A stretch of DNA of 7,457 bases from DATBED01 sp035480695 (GCA_035480695.1 DATIHM010000051.1:1-7457), one strand, 5' to 3'; positions 1 to 5,994 are shown, counted from the first letter of the stretch. Translations and numbers: made by a program. Notes: a model not told the origin generated them from the letters alone.

Positions 1-13
1 GATTGGTTGGTCC

Positions 14-733
14 ATGGCTAGGCCGTTCGCCGTTTTCGATATCGATGGCACGCTCATCCGCTGGCAGCTTTACCACGCCCTGGCCGACGAGCTGGCGCGG
101 CAGGGTTTGCTCGATGCCCAGGAATTCCAAAAGGTCAGGCAGGCCCGCATGGCCTGGAAGAAACGCGCCGGCGAGTTGTCATTCGACGAGTACGAGCAGA
201 CTCTGGTCGACCTGGTCAGCCGCGCCATCACAGGCATCAAGGTCAGCGATTTCGAAGCCGCCTGCCAAAAGGTGTTGGCCGAGTACAAGGACCAGGTTTA
301 CACCTACACGCGCGACCTCATCCGCGAACTGCGGGCCAAAGATTACTTCTTATTCACGATTTCGGCCTCGCAGTCCGAATTGGTCGGCATGTTGGCAGGG
401 TACTACGGTTTCGATGATTGGGGCGGCTCCGAATACGAGAAGAGGGATGGCTGCTTCACCGGCAAAATCGACGTGCTCCGCCGCGAACGCAAGCCGGAAT
501 TCCTCGAGCAACTGGTCGCCAAGCACGACGCCAGCTGGCAAGGCAGCATCGGCGTCGGCGACAGCGAGGGCGACATCCAGATGTTGGAAAGGGTTGAGCA
601 GCCTATCGCCTTCAACCCGAACAAGCAGCTTTTCGAGCATGCTCAGCAGGCCGGCTGGAAAGTCGTAGTCGAGCGAAAGAACATGGTTTACCAACTGGAG
701 CCCAGCGATGGCACGTACAAGCTCAAAGCCTAA
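14..733 (+). CDS. HAD-superfamily hydrolase, subfamily IB-like phosphatase
   Basis: This 239-residue protein is predicted to be a soluble, Mg-dependent cytoplasmic phosphatase of the haloacid dehalogenase superfamily. The motifs visible are: motif I DIDGTL at residues 9-14 (nucleophile D9, acid/base D11); motif II in the strand ending TISAS (about 115-119); a motif III lysine in RKPEF (K160); and motif IV GVGDSEGD (180-187; D183 and D187 should bind metal). The segment of about 95 residues between motifs I and II is a helical C1 cap, as in the phosphoserine phosphatase/HAD-IB group, and the total length is normal for that group. The substrate cannot be read from the sequence; small phosphomonoesters are likely. 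The start is the first ATG and sits just before the first beta strand. Only 13 nt upstream are visible, so the promoter or an upstream partner is unknown. The 3' end overlaps the next gene by 26 nt, which suggests co-transcription. Confidence 0.9.
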   Translation: MARPFAVFDIDGTLIRWQLYHALADELARQGLLDAQEFQKVRQARMAWKKRAGELSFDEYEQTLVDLVSRAITGIKVSDFEAACQKVLAEYKDQVYTYTRDLIRELRAKDYFLFTISASQSELVGMLAGYYGFDDWGGSEYEKRDGCFTGKIDVLRRERKPEFLEQLVAKHDASWQGSIGVGDSEGDIQMLERVEQPIAFNPNKQLFEHAQQAGWKVVVERKNMVYQLEPSDGTYKLKA

Positions 734-1283
734 GACCTTCGCCATATGCTACGGCTTCGTCGGCGGACCACGACACGCCAAACATTTCAATGAGATGATG
801 CAGCAGGAGGGCTACAAGCTGGCCGAACCTTCGGATGCAGACATCATTATTGCGCACTCGGCAGGATGCTGGCTACTGCCGGCATCGGCCAGGCCGAAAC
901 TGCTTGTCTATATCGGCATGCCGCTGACGACGGCCAGGAAACGCTCGGCCTGGTTAGCGGCAAACGCTTCCGACTTCAGTCACAACCCGTGGCGCAGTTT
1001 ACAGGTCAGATTCCGCAATATTTACTATTGGGTTATCCAGCCGAGGCGCAACCTGGACATTTTGCTTCACCCTAAAATCGGCTCTCCGATCATAATCCCT
1101 AAGACTCCTGCGGTGTTCATCGCCAACCATCACGACCCGTGGCCACGGGTGGATGACTATTCGGGATTCACCGATAAGCAGAATTGGGCTTTCTTAAATA
1201 TGGAAGGCACCCACGATGACATGTGGGAGCATTCCGAACTTTACGTGCAGATAATCGATTACTATGCAGGATTACTGGGTTAA
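708..1283 (+). CDS. Small alpha/beta hydrolase-fold protein
   Basis: This is a 191-residue soluble protein with the layout of a minimal alpha/beta hydrolase, resembling the RBBP9/YdeN type. It has a first strand followed by a GFVGG turn (17-20, oxyanion-hole region). The nucleophile elbow is AHSAG (49-53, S51), the likely acid is D143 in NHHDPW, and the likely base is H169 in EGTHDD. The full Ser-Asp-His order is therefore present, although AHSAGC departs from the usual G-x-S-x-G because Ala and Cys flank the core. The substrate is unknown. The ATG at 708 lies inside the preceding gene (26-nt overlap) and is preceded by CTGGAG at 695-700, a plausible Shine-Dalgarno 7 nt upstream. The next Met codons (residues 30 and 31) would remove the first strand, so 708 is preferred. 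The gene also overlaps its downstream neighbour by 20 nt, which makes it the middle of a three-gene operon. Confidence 0.75.
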   Translation: MARTSSKPKTFAICYGFVGGPRHAKHFNEMMQQEGYKLAEPSDADIIIAHSAGCWLLPASARPKLLVYIGMPLTTARKRSAWLAANASDFSHNPWRSLQVRFRNIYYWVIQPRRNLDILLHPKIGSPIIIPKTPAVFIANHHDPWPRVDDYSGFTDKQNWAFLNMEGTHDDMWEHSELYVQIIDYYAGLLG

Positions 1284-2052
1284 GCAGGAGGCGGGCAAGC
1301 CGCTGTTTCCAGACCTGTTGTGGAGCCGGCCTGAGAATCGGAACGCCGCTGGCAAGTTGCTGGTGGTCGGCGGCAACGCACATGGTTTCGCGGCGGCGGC
1401 GGAGGCCTTTGCCGAGGCGGGCAGGGCAGGCGGCGGTCGAGTCCGCGTACTGCTGCCCGACAGCCTGCAGAAAACAGTCGGCAAGGTGCTCGAGGCCGGC
1501 GAGTACGCGCCCAGTACGCCGAGCGGCAGCTTCAGTCAGCGGGCGATGGCCGAGCTGCTGGCGCTCAGCCAGTGGGCCGACGGCACTCTGCTGGCTGGCG
1601 ACTTCGGCCGCAACTCCGAAACGGCCATCCTGCTCGAGCAGTTCAGCCAGAAATATGACGGCCAGCTGACGGTTACCCAGGACGCCCTCGACTATTTCAC
1701 CAAATCGCCGATAACTCTTATAGGGCGGCCGGAAACGCTTGTCGTGGCCAGCTTCGCCCAGCTGCAGAAGCTGGCAACCGGAAGCGGTTCCACCAAGGCT
1801 TTCAAGTTCGATATGACGCTGCTGCAGCTGGTGGAAGTACTGCACGATTTCAGCCTTGAACACCCCGTCGCCATCGTCGTCAAACACCTCGAAAACGTGC
1901 TTGTCGCCTTGAACGGGCAGGTGAGCAGTACCAAGCTGGCCGAAGACATCGAAATCTGGCGCATCAAAACGGCCGCCCATGCCGCCGCCTGGTGGCTGCA
2001 GAACCCGACCAACCCATTCGAAGCCCTTACCACATCTTTATACCAAGCTTGA
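1264..2052 (+). CDS. Ribokinase-fold protein resembling NAD(P)H-hydrate dehydratase (YjeF C-terminal domain), probably degenerate
   Basis: This 262-residue protein follows the order of landmarks of the YjeF C-terminal/NAD(P)HX dehydratase domain. GKLLVVGGNAHG (30-41) corresponds to the glycine-rich first strand and turn. RVRVLLPDSL (about 59-68) matches the second strand. DGTLLAGDFGR (106-116) lies where the family has a GPGLG motif. TQDALDYF (138-145) corresponds to the DADAL region. PVAIVVKHLENVLVALNG (201-218) matches the K-G-T-VI strand pair. The family's TGG(S/T)GDVLAG catalytic and nucleotide-binding loop is not visible: the aligned place reads EIWRIKTAAHAA (230-241), and the chain ends about 20 residues later, without the usual last helices. 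I infer an enzyme with altered chemistry or a non-catalytic relative. The real enzyme removes hydration damage from NADH/NADPH. The ATG overlaps the previous gene by 20 nt with no clear Shine-Dalgarno, so translation is probably coupled. A distant sugar-kinase relative is the main alternative. Confidence 0.6.
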   Translation: MQDYWVKQEAGKPLFPDLLWSRPENRNAAGKLLVVGGNAHGFAAAAEAFAEAGRAGGGRVRVLLPDSLQKTVGKVLEAGEYAPSTPSGSFSQRAMAELLALSQWADGTLLAGDFGRNSETAILLEQFSQKYDGQLTVTQDALDYFTKSPITLIGRPETLVVASFAQLQKLATGSGSTKAFKFDMTLLQLVEVLHDFSLEHPVAIVVKHLENVLVALNGQVSSTKLAEDIEIWRIKTAAHAAAWWLQNPTNPFEALTTSLYQA

Positions 2053-2055
2053 AAA

Positions 2056-2084
2056 TTGCTTAATCTGCATTTAAATGATATAAT
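2056..2084 (+). promoter_or_regulatory. Promoter of the unidentified gene at 2091, likely leaderless transcript
   Basis: A perfect -10 hexamer TATAAT lies at 2079-2084, with TTGCTT (3 of 6 matches to TTGACA) 17 bp upstream at 2056-2061. The surrounding 38-bp gap is strikingly AT-rich next to the GC-rich operon on its left. Exactly 6 nt separate the -10 box from the ATG at 2091, so the expected start of transcription (about 7 nt after the -10) is the A of the start codon. No Shine-Dalgarno is present or could fit. The promoter assignment is strong; the leaderless reading is inferred from the spacing. Confidence 0.75.
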
Positions 2085-2090
2085 TCTACT

Positions 2091-2918
2091 ATGCAAGTTT
2101 GGGAACTGGTTCCTGAGGCCGATCGTATGCTTGCCCTGGCTTTTGATGAAAAGCTGGGCAAGCCGGAAGATCGCGCCAACCTGATCACCGAACAGATTAA
2201 AAAGCTCAAACCGGCGATTGCGCTAAGTCGTGAGTCAGACGATTCAGACGCCCGCGAGTATGAGTTTATCCCTGAAAGCATCCGCGCGGATGCTGTTATC
2301 GCTTGCGCGCCTGCGCTTAGGAACACTGCCTTATTCCAATCGCAAAACCGGGAAACTGCCAGATACGTTTTCAACAGGCTAAGGGCTTTGGGCACGACTA
2401 TTCTGGACTCACCTGACCTAAAACCTCGTTCTATTCGTCGCCGCGGTGATGCAGAGCTTATGAAGGATGTTGATAAGGAGATCGCCAGTGTCGCATCTCT
2501 CGCAGTTTTGTGGTGGGGCATGGCGCACGGCAATCGTAGCGCACGCAACTATGCGCTGCCTTTATCGTCGTCAGAGTATAACGCGTTGCAGTCTAAGGCC
2601 AAGAGTCGCTTTCCAGCCGACATCATTGTCAGGAAAAGCGGCGCGAGCAGAAAACATTTCGTTCATACCACCCAATTCTCAAGCCCCGAGCACGAACATG
2701 CGCTCAGTAGAGAGCACCCTGGCTTGGTCACGATTAGCGTCGAGGGCTTGACCGGACAACGAGATGTACATAACACACGACATCTGCTGGAGCTCATAGA
2801 AGAAGACCGCATCTTGACTATGGGTGAGGTTTACAACCGGGCAAGCACCCGCTTTGAAGATGCGAAAACCCACCGGGAACGGGCACGCGAGATAAGAAAA
2901 AACGATTTGGCTGAGTAA
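2091..2918 (+). CDS. Unidentified protein next to tRNA-Leu
   Basis: I do not recognise this 275-residue protein. It is soluble by appearance, with no signal peptide or membrane helix. The one hydrophobic stretch (about 131-144, ending LAVLWWG) is short and more like a buried helix. A charged segment at 46-58 (many Asp, Glu and Arg) is followed by a possible strand around 66-73 (RADAVIACAP). A basic turn KPRSIRRRG sits at 111-119. A histidine-rich region at 189-209 includes HFVHTT and EHEHALSREH and might bind metal, but no known motif is complete. The C-terminus (from about 252) is a charged helix. GC by hand count on three 60-base lines is about 52%, clearly below the neighbouring ribokinase-like gene, although the alpha/beta hydrolase gene has similar stretches. 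The start is fixed by the consensus -10 box 6 nt upstream. Its stop lies 4 nt from the CCA end of a convergent tRNA. Confidence refers to this being a real gene. Confidence 0.75.
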   Translation: MQVWELVPEADRMLALAFDEKLGKPEDRANLITEQIKKLKPAIALSRESDDSDAREYEFIPESIRADAVIACAPALRNTALFQSQNRETARYVFNRLRALGTTILDSPDLKPRSIRRRGDAELMKDVDKEIASVASLAVLWWGMAHGNRSARNYALPLSSSEYNALQSKAKSRFPADIIVRKSGASRKHFVHTTQFSSPEHEHALSREHPGLVTISVEGLTGQRDVHNTRHLLELIEEDRILTMGEVYNRASTRFEDAKTHRERAREIRKNDLAE

Positions 2919-2922
2919 GTGA

Positions 2923-3007
2923 TGGTGGGCGAGGAGGGAATCGAACCCTCAATCCGTAAGGAACACGATTTTGAGTCGTGCGCGTATACCAGTTCCGCCA
3001 CTCGCCC
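2923..3007 (-). tRNA. tRNA-Leu (anticodon CAA), CCA encoded
   Basis: Read on the minus strand, the sequence folds as a class II tRNA. The 7-bp acceptor stem pairs GGGCGAG (from 3007) with CTCGCCC, followed by discriminator A (2926) and a genome-encoded CCA (2925-2923). The D arm contains GGCGGAACTGGTATACGC. The anticodon stem pairs CACGA with TCGTG around the 7-base loop CTCAAAA, which gives anticodon CAA and decoding of UUG leucine codons. A long variable arm (TCC-TTAC-GGA) is typical of tRNA-Leu. The T arm is GAGGG-TTCGATT-CCCTC. The length is 85 nt with CCA. It converges on the gene to its left with only 4 nt between, and no terminator hairpin is visible in that gap. Confidence 0.97.
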
Positions 3008-3050
3008 TGAGCATTTCCAGTGTAAGCTATCAGATAGGCTACAAGGGGTA

Positions 3051-3056
3051 ATTGTA
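3051..3056 (-). promoter_or_regulatory. Candidate -10 box for tRNA-Leu
   Basis: On the minus strand this reads TACAAT, 5 of 6 matches to the -10 consensus. Transcription would start near 3044, giving a leader of roughly 37 nt before the mature tRNA 5' end at 3007, to be removed by RNase P. TATAGT (3062-3057, minus) is an alternative hexamer shifted by 6 nt. No convincing -35 is present. The assignment rests on position and on the lack of a better -10 nearer the tRNA. Confidence 0.45.
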
Positions 3057-3057
3057 C

Positions 3058-3063
3058 TATAAT
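3058..3063 (+). promoter_or_regulatory. -10 box of the sortase gene
   Basis: A perfect TATAAT occurs 35 nt before the sortase ATG. Transcription would begin near 3070, leaving a leader of about 29 nt with no strong Shine-Dalgarno (the nearest purine run is GGG at 3090-3092). No recognisable -35 is present at the expected distance. The box is adjacent to a minus-strand TACAAT, so the two -10 elements form a nearly symmetric 13-bp unit. Confidence 0.6.
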
Positions 3064-3098
3064 TGAGGTCACTGGGCTAGTTTCGCCCTGGGTATAAA

Positions 3099-4418
3099 AT
3101 GGCAACTAATGACACCGGTTCAAGCAAGCAGGACGACCGCCAGCCAGCGGGCGGTGCTGATAATGACAAAGCGGCTGTCGAACTTATCCGCCAGAAGCTG
3201 GAAAAGATTTATGAAGACGAGCCGGACGCCTTCCAGGAATTGACCGAAGCCGAGGGCACGGCCAGGCAGAGCAAGCACCAGAAGTTCATGCTCAAGCTGA
3301 GCACGTCCGGCAAAGACCTGGCGGCCATCCAGACCGAGTGGCACAACTACTACCAGAACCTGCCTGACAACGAGAAGCATCAGGTCTGGCAGGAGTTTTA
3401 TTCCAGCCAGTCGCTGTTGCATGGCCAGCCCGAGGCGCCAGCCAGTGCCGAGAAAGTTTCTGAGCACAAGCGACAGGCCGCCAGCAGCAGGCCGAAACCG
3501 CCATCCGCCGCCAAGCAGCAGAAGCTGCGTGAACCGCGCAGTAAAAAAGAGGTGCAGACCGCCATCCGCGATAAGGTTTCGGCCGGCGGCAAGCTCGGCG
3601 CCAAGCAGCATTTCCAGTCGCTGCTGTTCGGGTTGGGCATGGGCACGCTGGTGCTGTTGGTGTTCCTGTTCGGATTTTTCAACGAAGTGGTGGTGGCGCC
3701 TTTCATCCAGCCAAGCCGGGTGCACGCCGACACACCGCTTATCGTGAACAGCGACAGCGTGGCACCGACCAGCACGCCGGAAGTAATCATTCCCAAAATC
3801 AACGTCGAGATTCCGGTCAATTATTCTGAAACGTCGACCAACGAGGCGAATATCGAGAGCGACCTGAACGACGGGGTGGTGCACTATCCGATAACCTCGC
3901 TGCCAGGTCAGAACGGTAACGCCGCTTTCTTCGGCCACAGCAGCAACAACATCTTCAACAAGGGCAAATACAAGTTCGCGTTCGTATTGCTGCACACCCT
4001 GGTGAACGGCGACACGTTTTACCTGACATACGGCAGCAAGGTTTACGCCTACCAGGTGATTTCCAAGACCATCGTTGACCCGAGCGATGTGGGCGTGCTT
4101 TACCCGGTGGCAGGGCAGACGGCCACGGCGACGCTGATAACCTGCGACCCGCCGGGCACCAGTATCCACCGCCTGGTAGTGGTCGGCAAACAGATCAGTC
4201 CGGATCCGGCGACTAACGGGGCATCGACGGCCGCTGCCGTCAGCACGACTACCGGCGGCAGCGGCCCGGGCGCGCTTCCGAGCGACGGGCCGACCGCCTG
4301 GAGCAAGTTCGTCGGCTCAGCCTCTGGCAAGCTCACCCTGGTGGTCGTATTGCTGGGCGGCATCTGGCTGGCTATCCGCAAAATCTGGCGGCCGCTGCTT
4401 GGTGGTGGCGCGGCTTAG
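3099..4418 (+). CDS. Sortase with cytoplasmic N-terminal domain and two membrane helices
   Basis: This 439-residue membrane transpeptidase is predicted to cut a sorting signal in secreted proteins and attach them to the envelope. The catalytic triad is visible: H280 in FFGHSSN, C349 in LITCDPPG and R358 in SIHRLVVVG. The sortase beta-barrel spans about 226-366 and the class D/E grouping is likely. Before it lies a hydrophilic, mostly helical region (1-170) rich in Lys, Glu and Gln, then a first membrane helix (about 172-200). After the barrel come a Thr/Ser/Gly-rich linker (367-391), the sequence LPSDG (393-397), a second hydrophobic helix (about 411-426) and a basic end (RKIWRP). With the N-terminus inside, the barrel is outside and both ends are cytoplasmic. 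Many sortases have only one anchor and a short N-terminal tail, so this is an elaborated form. The start at 3099 is the only candidate, because TAG occurs in frame at 3078. No certain LPXTG substrate is encoded in the window. Confidence 0.9.
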   Translation: MATNDTGSSKQDDRQPAGGADNDKAAVELIRQKLEKIYEDEPDAFQELTEAEGTARQSKHQKFMLKLSTSGKDLAAIQTEWHNYYQNLPDNEKHQVWQEFYSSQSLLHGQPEAPASAEKVSEHKRQAASSRPKPPSAAKQQKLREPRSKKEVQTAIRDKVSAGGKLGAKQHFQSLLFGLGMGTLVLLVFLFGFFNEVVVAPFIQPSRVHADTPLIVNSDSVAPTSTPEVIIPKINVEIPVNYSETSTNEANIESDLNDGVVHYPITSLPGQNGNAAFFGHSSNNIFNKGKYKFAFVLLHTLVNGDTFYLTYGSKVYAYQVISKTIVDPSDVGVLYPVAGQTATATLITCDPPGTSIHRLVVVGKQISPDPATNGASTAAAVSTTTGGSGPGALPSDGPTAWSKFVGSASGKLTLVVVLLGGIWLAIRKIWRPLLGGGAA

Positions 4419-4419
4419 T

Positions 4420-5898
4420 CTAGCGGTCGGCCGGAGCGAGCAGCCAGGTCTGCTGCAACCCGTACTGGCCTGAAGCGTTCTGCACCATCGTATAAACGTA
4501 TTTGTAGTCGGGCGCGAAGATCGGCGTATAGTGGCTGTTGGCCGGCACCAGAATGTGCTGGTTGCGGTAGTCGTAGTCGAACAGTTCCAGCTTGCCGTTG
4601 GTGACGTAGAACAGCCGGTCACCGTCCATCCATTCGGCGTGGAGCATCGGCGCGTCGGGCGCGGCTGGCGTGTCGTAGCTGTAACCCTGGTCATTCTCGA
4701 TGTCGTAAACACCGAAACTGCTGCCGCTCTCGGCCACGATGAACTGGGCGCTGTCGGAAAAGCTAAGGTAATTCGGCTGGTTGACGCGCAGCACCTGGGC
4801 GGGCACGATAGCCTGGCCCGGCTGGGAGGCCAGCTGCCCGAGCGGATCCTTATAGATGTAGACTTTGCCTGTGCCCGACGCGCCGGCCGCCACGTACATG
4901 GTGCCGCTGTAGGTGGTTAGGTCGACCACGTAGCTTGAGCTGGCCGGGAAGTTGCGTAAGGTCGTGGCTTTGTCGCCCACCAGCATCTTCAGCAAAACCT
5001 TGCCGGCCGGCGCACCGCTATCCGTCACATACAAAAGCGTGTCGTTGCCATAAGATTGGTAGGTCAGCACATGCTGGAGCACGGTCGTCTTGTCCGGCGA
5101 CTTCAAAGACGCCGTCTGCAAGTTGCCGGAAGACGCGTCATAAAGGTAGTACTGATCGAACTTCAAATTGCGCAAAGTAAGCTTGGACGGGCTGACCGCC
5201 AGGTCGGTGTTCAGGTTAATCGATTGCTCCGGCGCCGTGCGGTCAACCAGGATGAACTCCGATTTGCCGTCGAAGTCATGCCGCAGCAGCACATGCTGGT
5301 TGTCATCGGCCCACTGTGGCAGCTGCCAGCTTTCGCTGCTGGTTGCTTTGCTCAGGATGGTGTCCGGCAGGGTAATCGGCACCGGCGCTTTGGTCGGGTT
5401 CTTGAGGTCGTAAACATCGAAGGTGGACATCGAGCCGGGCTGGCCGACCAGCAGCCAGCGCCGGTCTGGGCTTTGGGTGGTAATCGTCGGCGCTGCCGAA
5501 TACGGTTGGCCGATATGGGACGTATCCAGCTTGGTCGGAATCAAGAACGGATAGTCGAAATGCTCGACGCGGCCGCCGTCCAGCTCGATGTTGCGTTGCC
5601 AATCAAGGTAGCCGGCGCGCGACAGCTGCACATTGTAAATCCCCTCCGGCACGGAAATGCGCGTGTTGGTCGTGGAAGGGAAAAGCGAACCGTTCAGGCG
5701 TATCTGGGCCGAACCTGGATGGCTCGAAAAGAACATGATGCCGTTCTGGATGATAGCGCCGTTCTTGCCGATTCCGTAGCCGATGGTCTGGTAGAGCAGC
5801 AGCACCGCCGTGAAGGTAATCGCCACGGCAATCAGGATATAACCCGTGAAAAGCATCAGGTTGCGGCTGGCTCGTTTCTTGGGGTCAAGGTAATCCAT
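4420..5898 (-). CDS. PEGA-domain membrane protein with beta-propeller-like external region
   Basis: This 492-residue protein begins with a basic cytoplasmic tail (PKKRASR, 6-12) and one membrane helix (about 14-37), so the remainder should be outside the membrane. A PEGA domain follows at about 55-120: SSHPGSAQIRLNG (58-70), the domain-naming turn VPEGIYNVQLSRAGY (83-97) and a closing strand pair ending at DYPFLIP. From about 125 to the end, repeated blocks of SPDRRWLL, QWADDNQHVLL, SFSDSAQFIVAESG and FAPDYKYVYTM type suggest WD40/TolB-like propeller blades; this part is inferred from pattern only. PEGA domains are thought to act in surface layers or binding; the partner is unknown. The N-terminus resembles a family I associate with Saccharibacteria. 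It converges with the sortase gene with a single base between the two stop codons, leaving no room for a separate terminator. Confidence 0.85.
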   Translation of the reverse strand: MDYLDPKKRASRNLMLFTGYILIAVAITFTAVLLLYQTIGYGIGKNGAIIQNGIMFFSSHPGSAQIRLNGSLFPSTTNTRISVPEGIYNVQLSRAGYLDWQRNIELDGGRVEHFDYPFLIPTKLDTSHIGQPYSAAPTITTQSPDRRWLLVGQPGSMSTFDVYDLKNPTKAPVPITLPDTILSKATSSESWQLPQWADDNQHVLLRHDFDGKSEFILVDRTAPEQSINLNTDLAVSPSKLTLRNLKFDQYYLYDASSGNLQTASLKSPDKTTVLQHVLTYQSYGNDTLLYVTDSGAPAGKVLLKMLVGDKATTLRNFPASSSYVVDLTTYSGTMYVAAGASGTGKVYIYKDPLGQLASQPGQAIVPAQVLRVNQPNYLSFSDSAQFIVAESGSSFGVYDIENDQGYSYDTPAAPDAPMLHAEWMDGDRLFYVTNGKLELFDYDYRNQHILVPANSHYTPIFAPDYKYVYTMVQNASGQYGLQQTWLLAPADR

Positions 5899-5908
5899 GC
5901 GTCCTATT

Positions 5909-5914
5909 AGTATA
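5909..5914 (-). promoter_or_regulatory. -10 box of the PEGA-protein gene, very short leader
   Basis: On the minus strand this is TATACT, 5 of 6 consensus matches, with 10 nt between it and the ATG at 5898. Transcription would start near 5902, so the leader would be only about 4 nt and could not hold a Shine-Dalgarno. No clear -35 is seen 16-18 bp upstream. Confidence 0.5.
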
Positions 5915-5927
5915 ACCGGATATTGAC

Positions 5928-5957
5928 TTGATTTGTGCTCGCGCGAAGGTTTAAGAT
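5928..5957 (+). promoter_or_regulatory. Candidate promoter of the DUF4367-like protein gene
   Basis: TTGATT at 5928-5933 (4 of 6) and TAAGAT at 5952-5957 (4 of 6) are separated by 18 bp. A better -35-like TTGACT (5 of 6) at 5923-5928 overlaps it but would require a 23-bp spacer. The predicted start near 5964 gives a leader of about 31 nt. Both boxes are only moderate matches, so this is a candidate chosen mainly because the gene diverges from its neighbour and needs a promoter in these 96 bp. Confidence 0.35.
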
Positions 5958-5967
5958 GTAAGCATAA

Positions 5968-5984
5968 CTAGCCGAAGCCGCTAG
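5968..5984 (+). repeat. Inverted repeat CTAGC-N7-GCTAG in the leader before the GTG start
   Basis: Two perfect 5-base arms (5968-5972 and 5980-5984) are separated by 7 bases and end 10 nt before the GTG at 5995. The right arm overlaps TAGGG, the only purine-rich sequence that could serve as a weak ribosome-binding site. It could be a small operator or an RNA hairpin that hides that site. Five-base arms also arise by chance. Confidence 0.35.
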
Positions 5985-5994
5985 GGCATAGCAC

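Noticed and set aside
1393..1407. Run of GCG/GGC triplets
   Set aside because: It encodes an alanine-rich helix in frame inside the ribokinase-like gene; ordinary GC-rich coding sequence.
1168..1980. Long minus-strand open frame of 270 codons opposite the ribokinase-like gene
   Set aside because: It is antisense to a gene with recognisable family landmarks; GC-rich codons produce such open frames. The peptide has no recognisable domain.
2053..3007. Genomic island with att sites flanking the unidentified gene
   Set aside because: I looked for a copy of the tRNA 3' end near 2053-2090 and elsewhere in the window and found none, and there is no integrase.
3025..3040. Imperfect hairpin AGCTAT/ATAGGCT between tRNA and sortase
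   Set aside because: It needs a bulge and has a 3-nt loop; no T run follows, so it is neither a good terminator nor a clear operator.
3074..3088. Hairpin GGGC-N7-GCCC in the sortase leader
   Set aside because: The 4-bp stem has no extension and no following T run; too weak to call as a regulator or terminator.
2818..3105. Minus-strand open frame covering the tRNA
   Set aside because: It runs straight through a well-folded tRNA-Leu gene and has no plausible start signal.
3120..4169. Long minus-strand open frame of 349 codons opposite the sortase
   Set aside because: The plus strand encodes a clear sortase with its full catalytic triad; the antisense product is low-complexity and rich in Arg, Val and Leu, as expected for a shadow frame.
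5056..5910. Plus-strand open frame of 284 codons opposite the PEGA gene
   Set aside because: The minus strand carries the membrane helix, PEGA domain and repeat pattern; the antisense peptide shows no domain or promoter.
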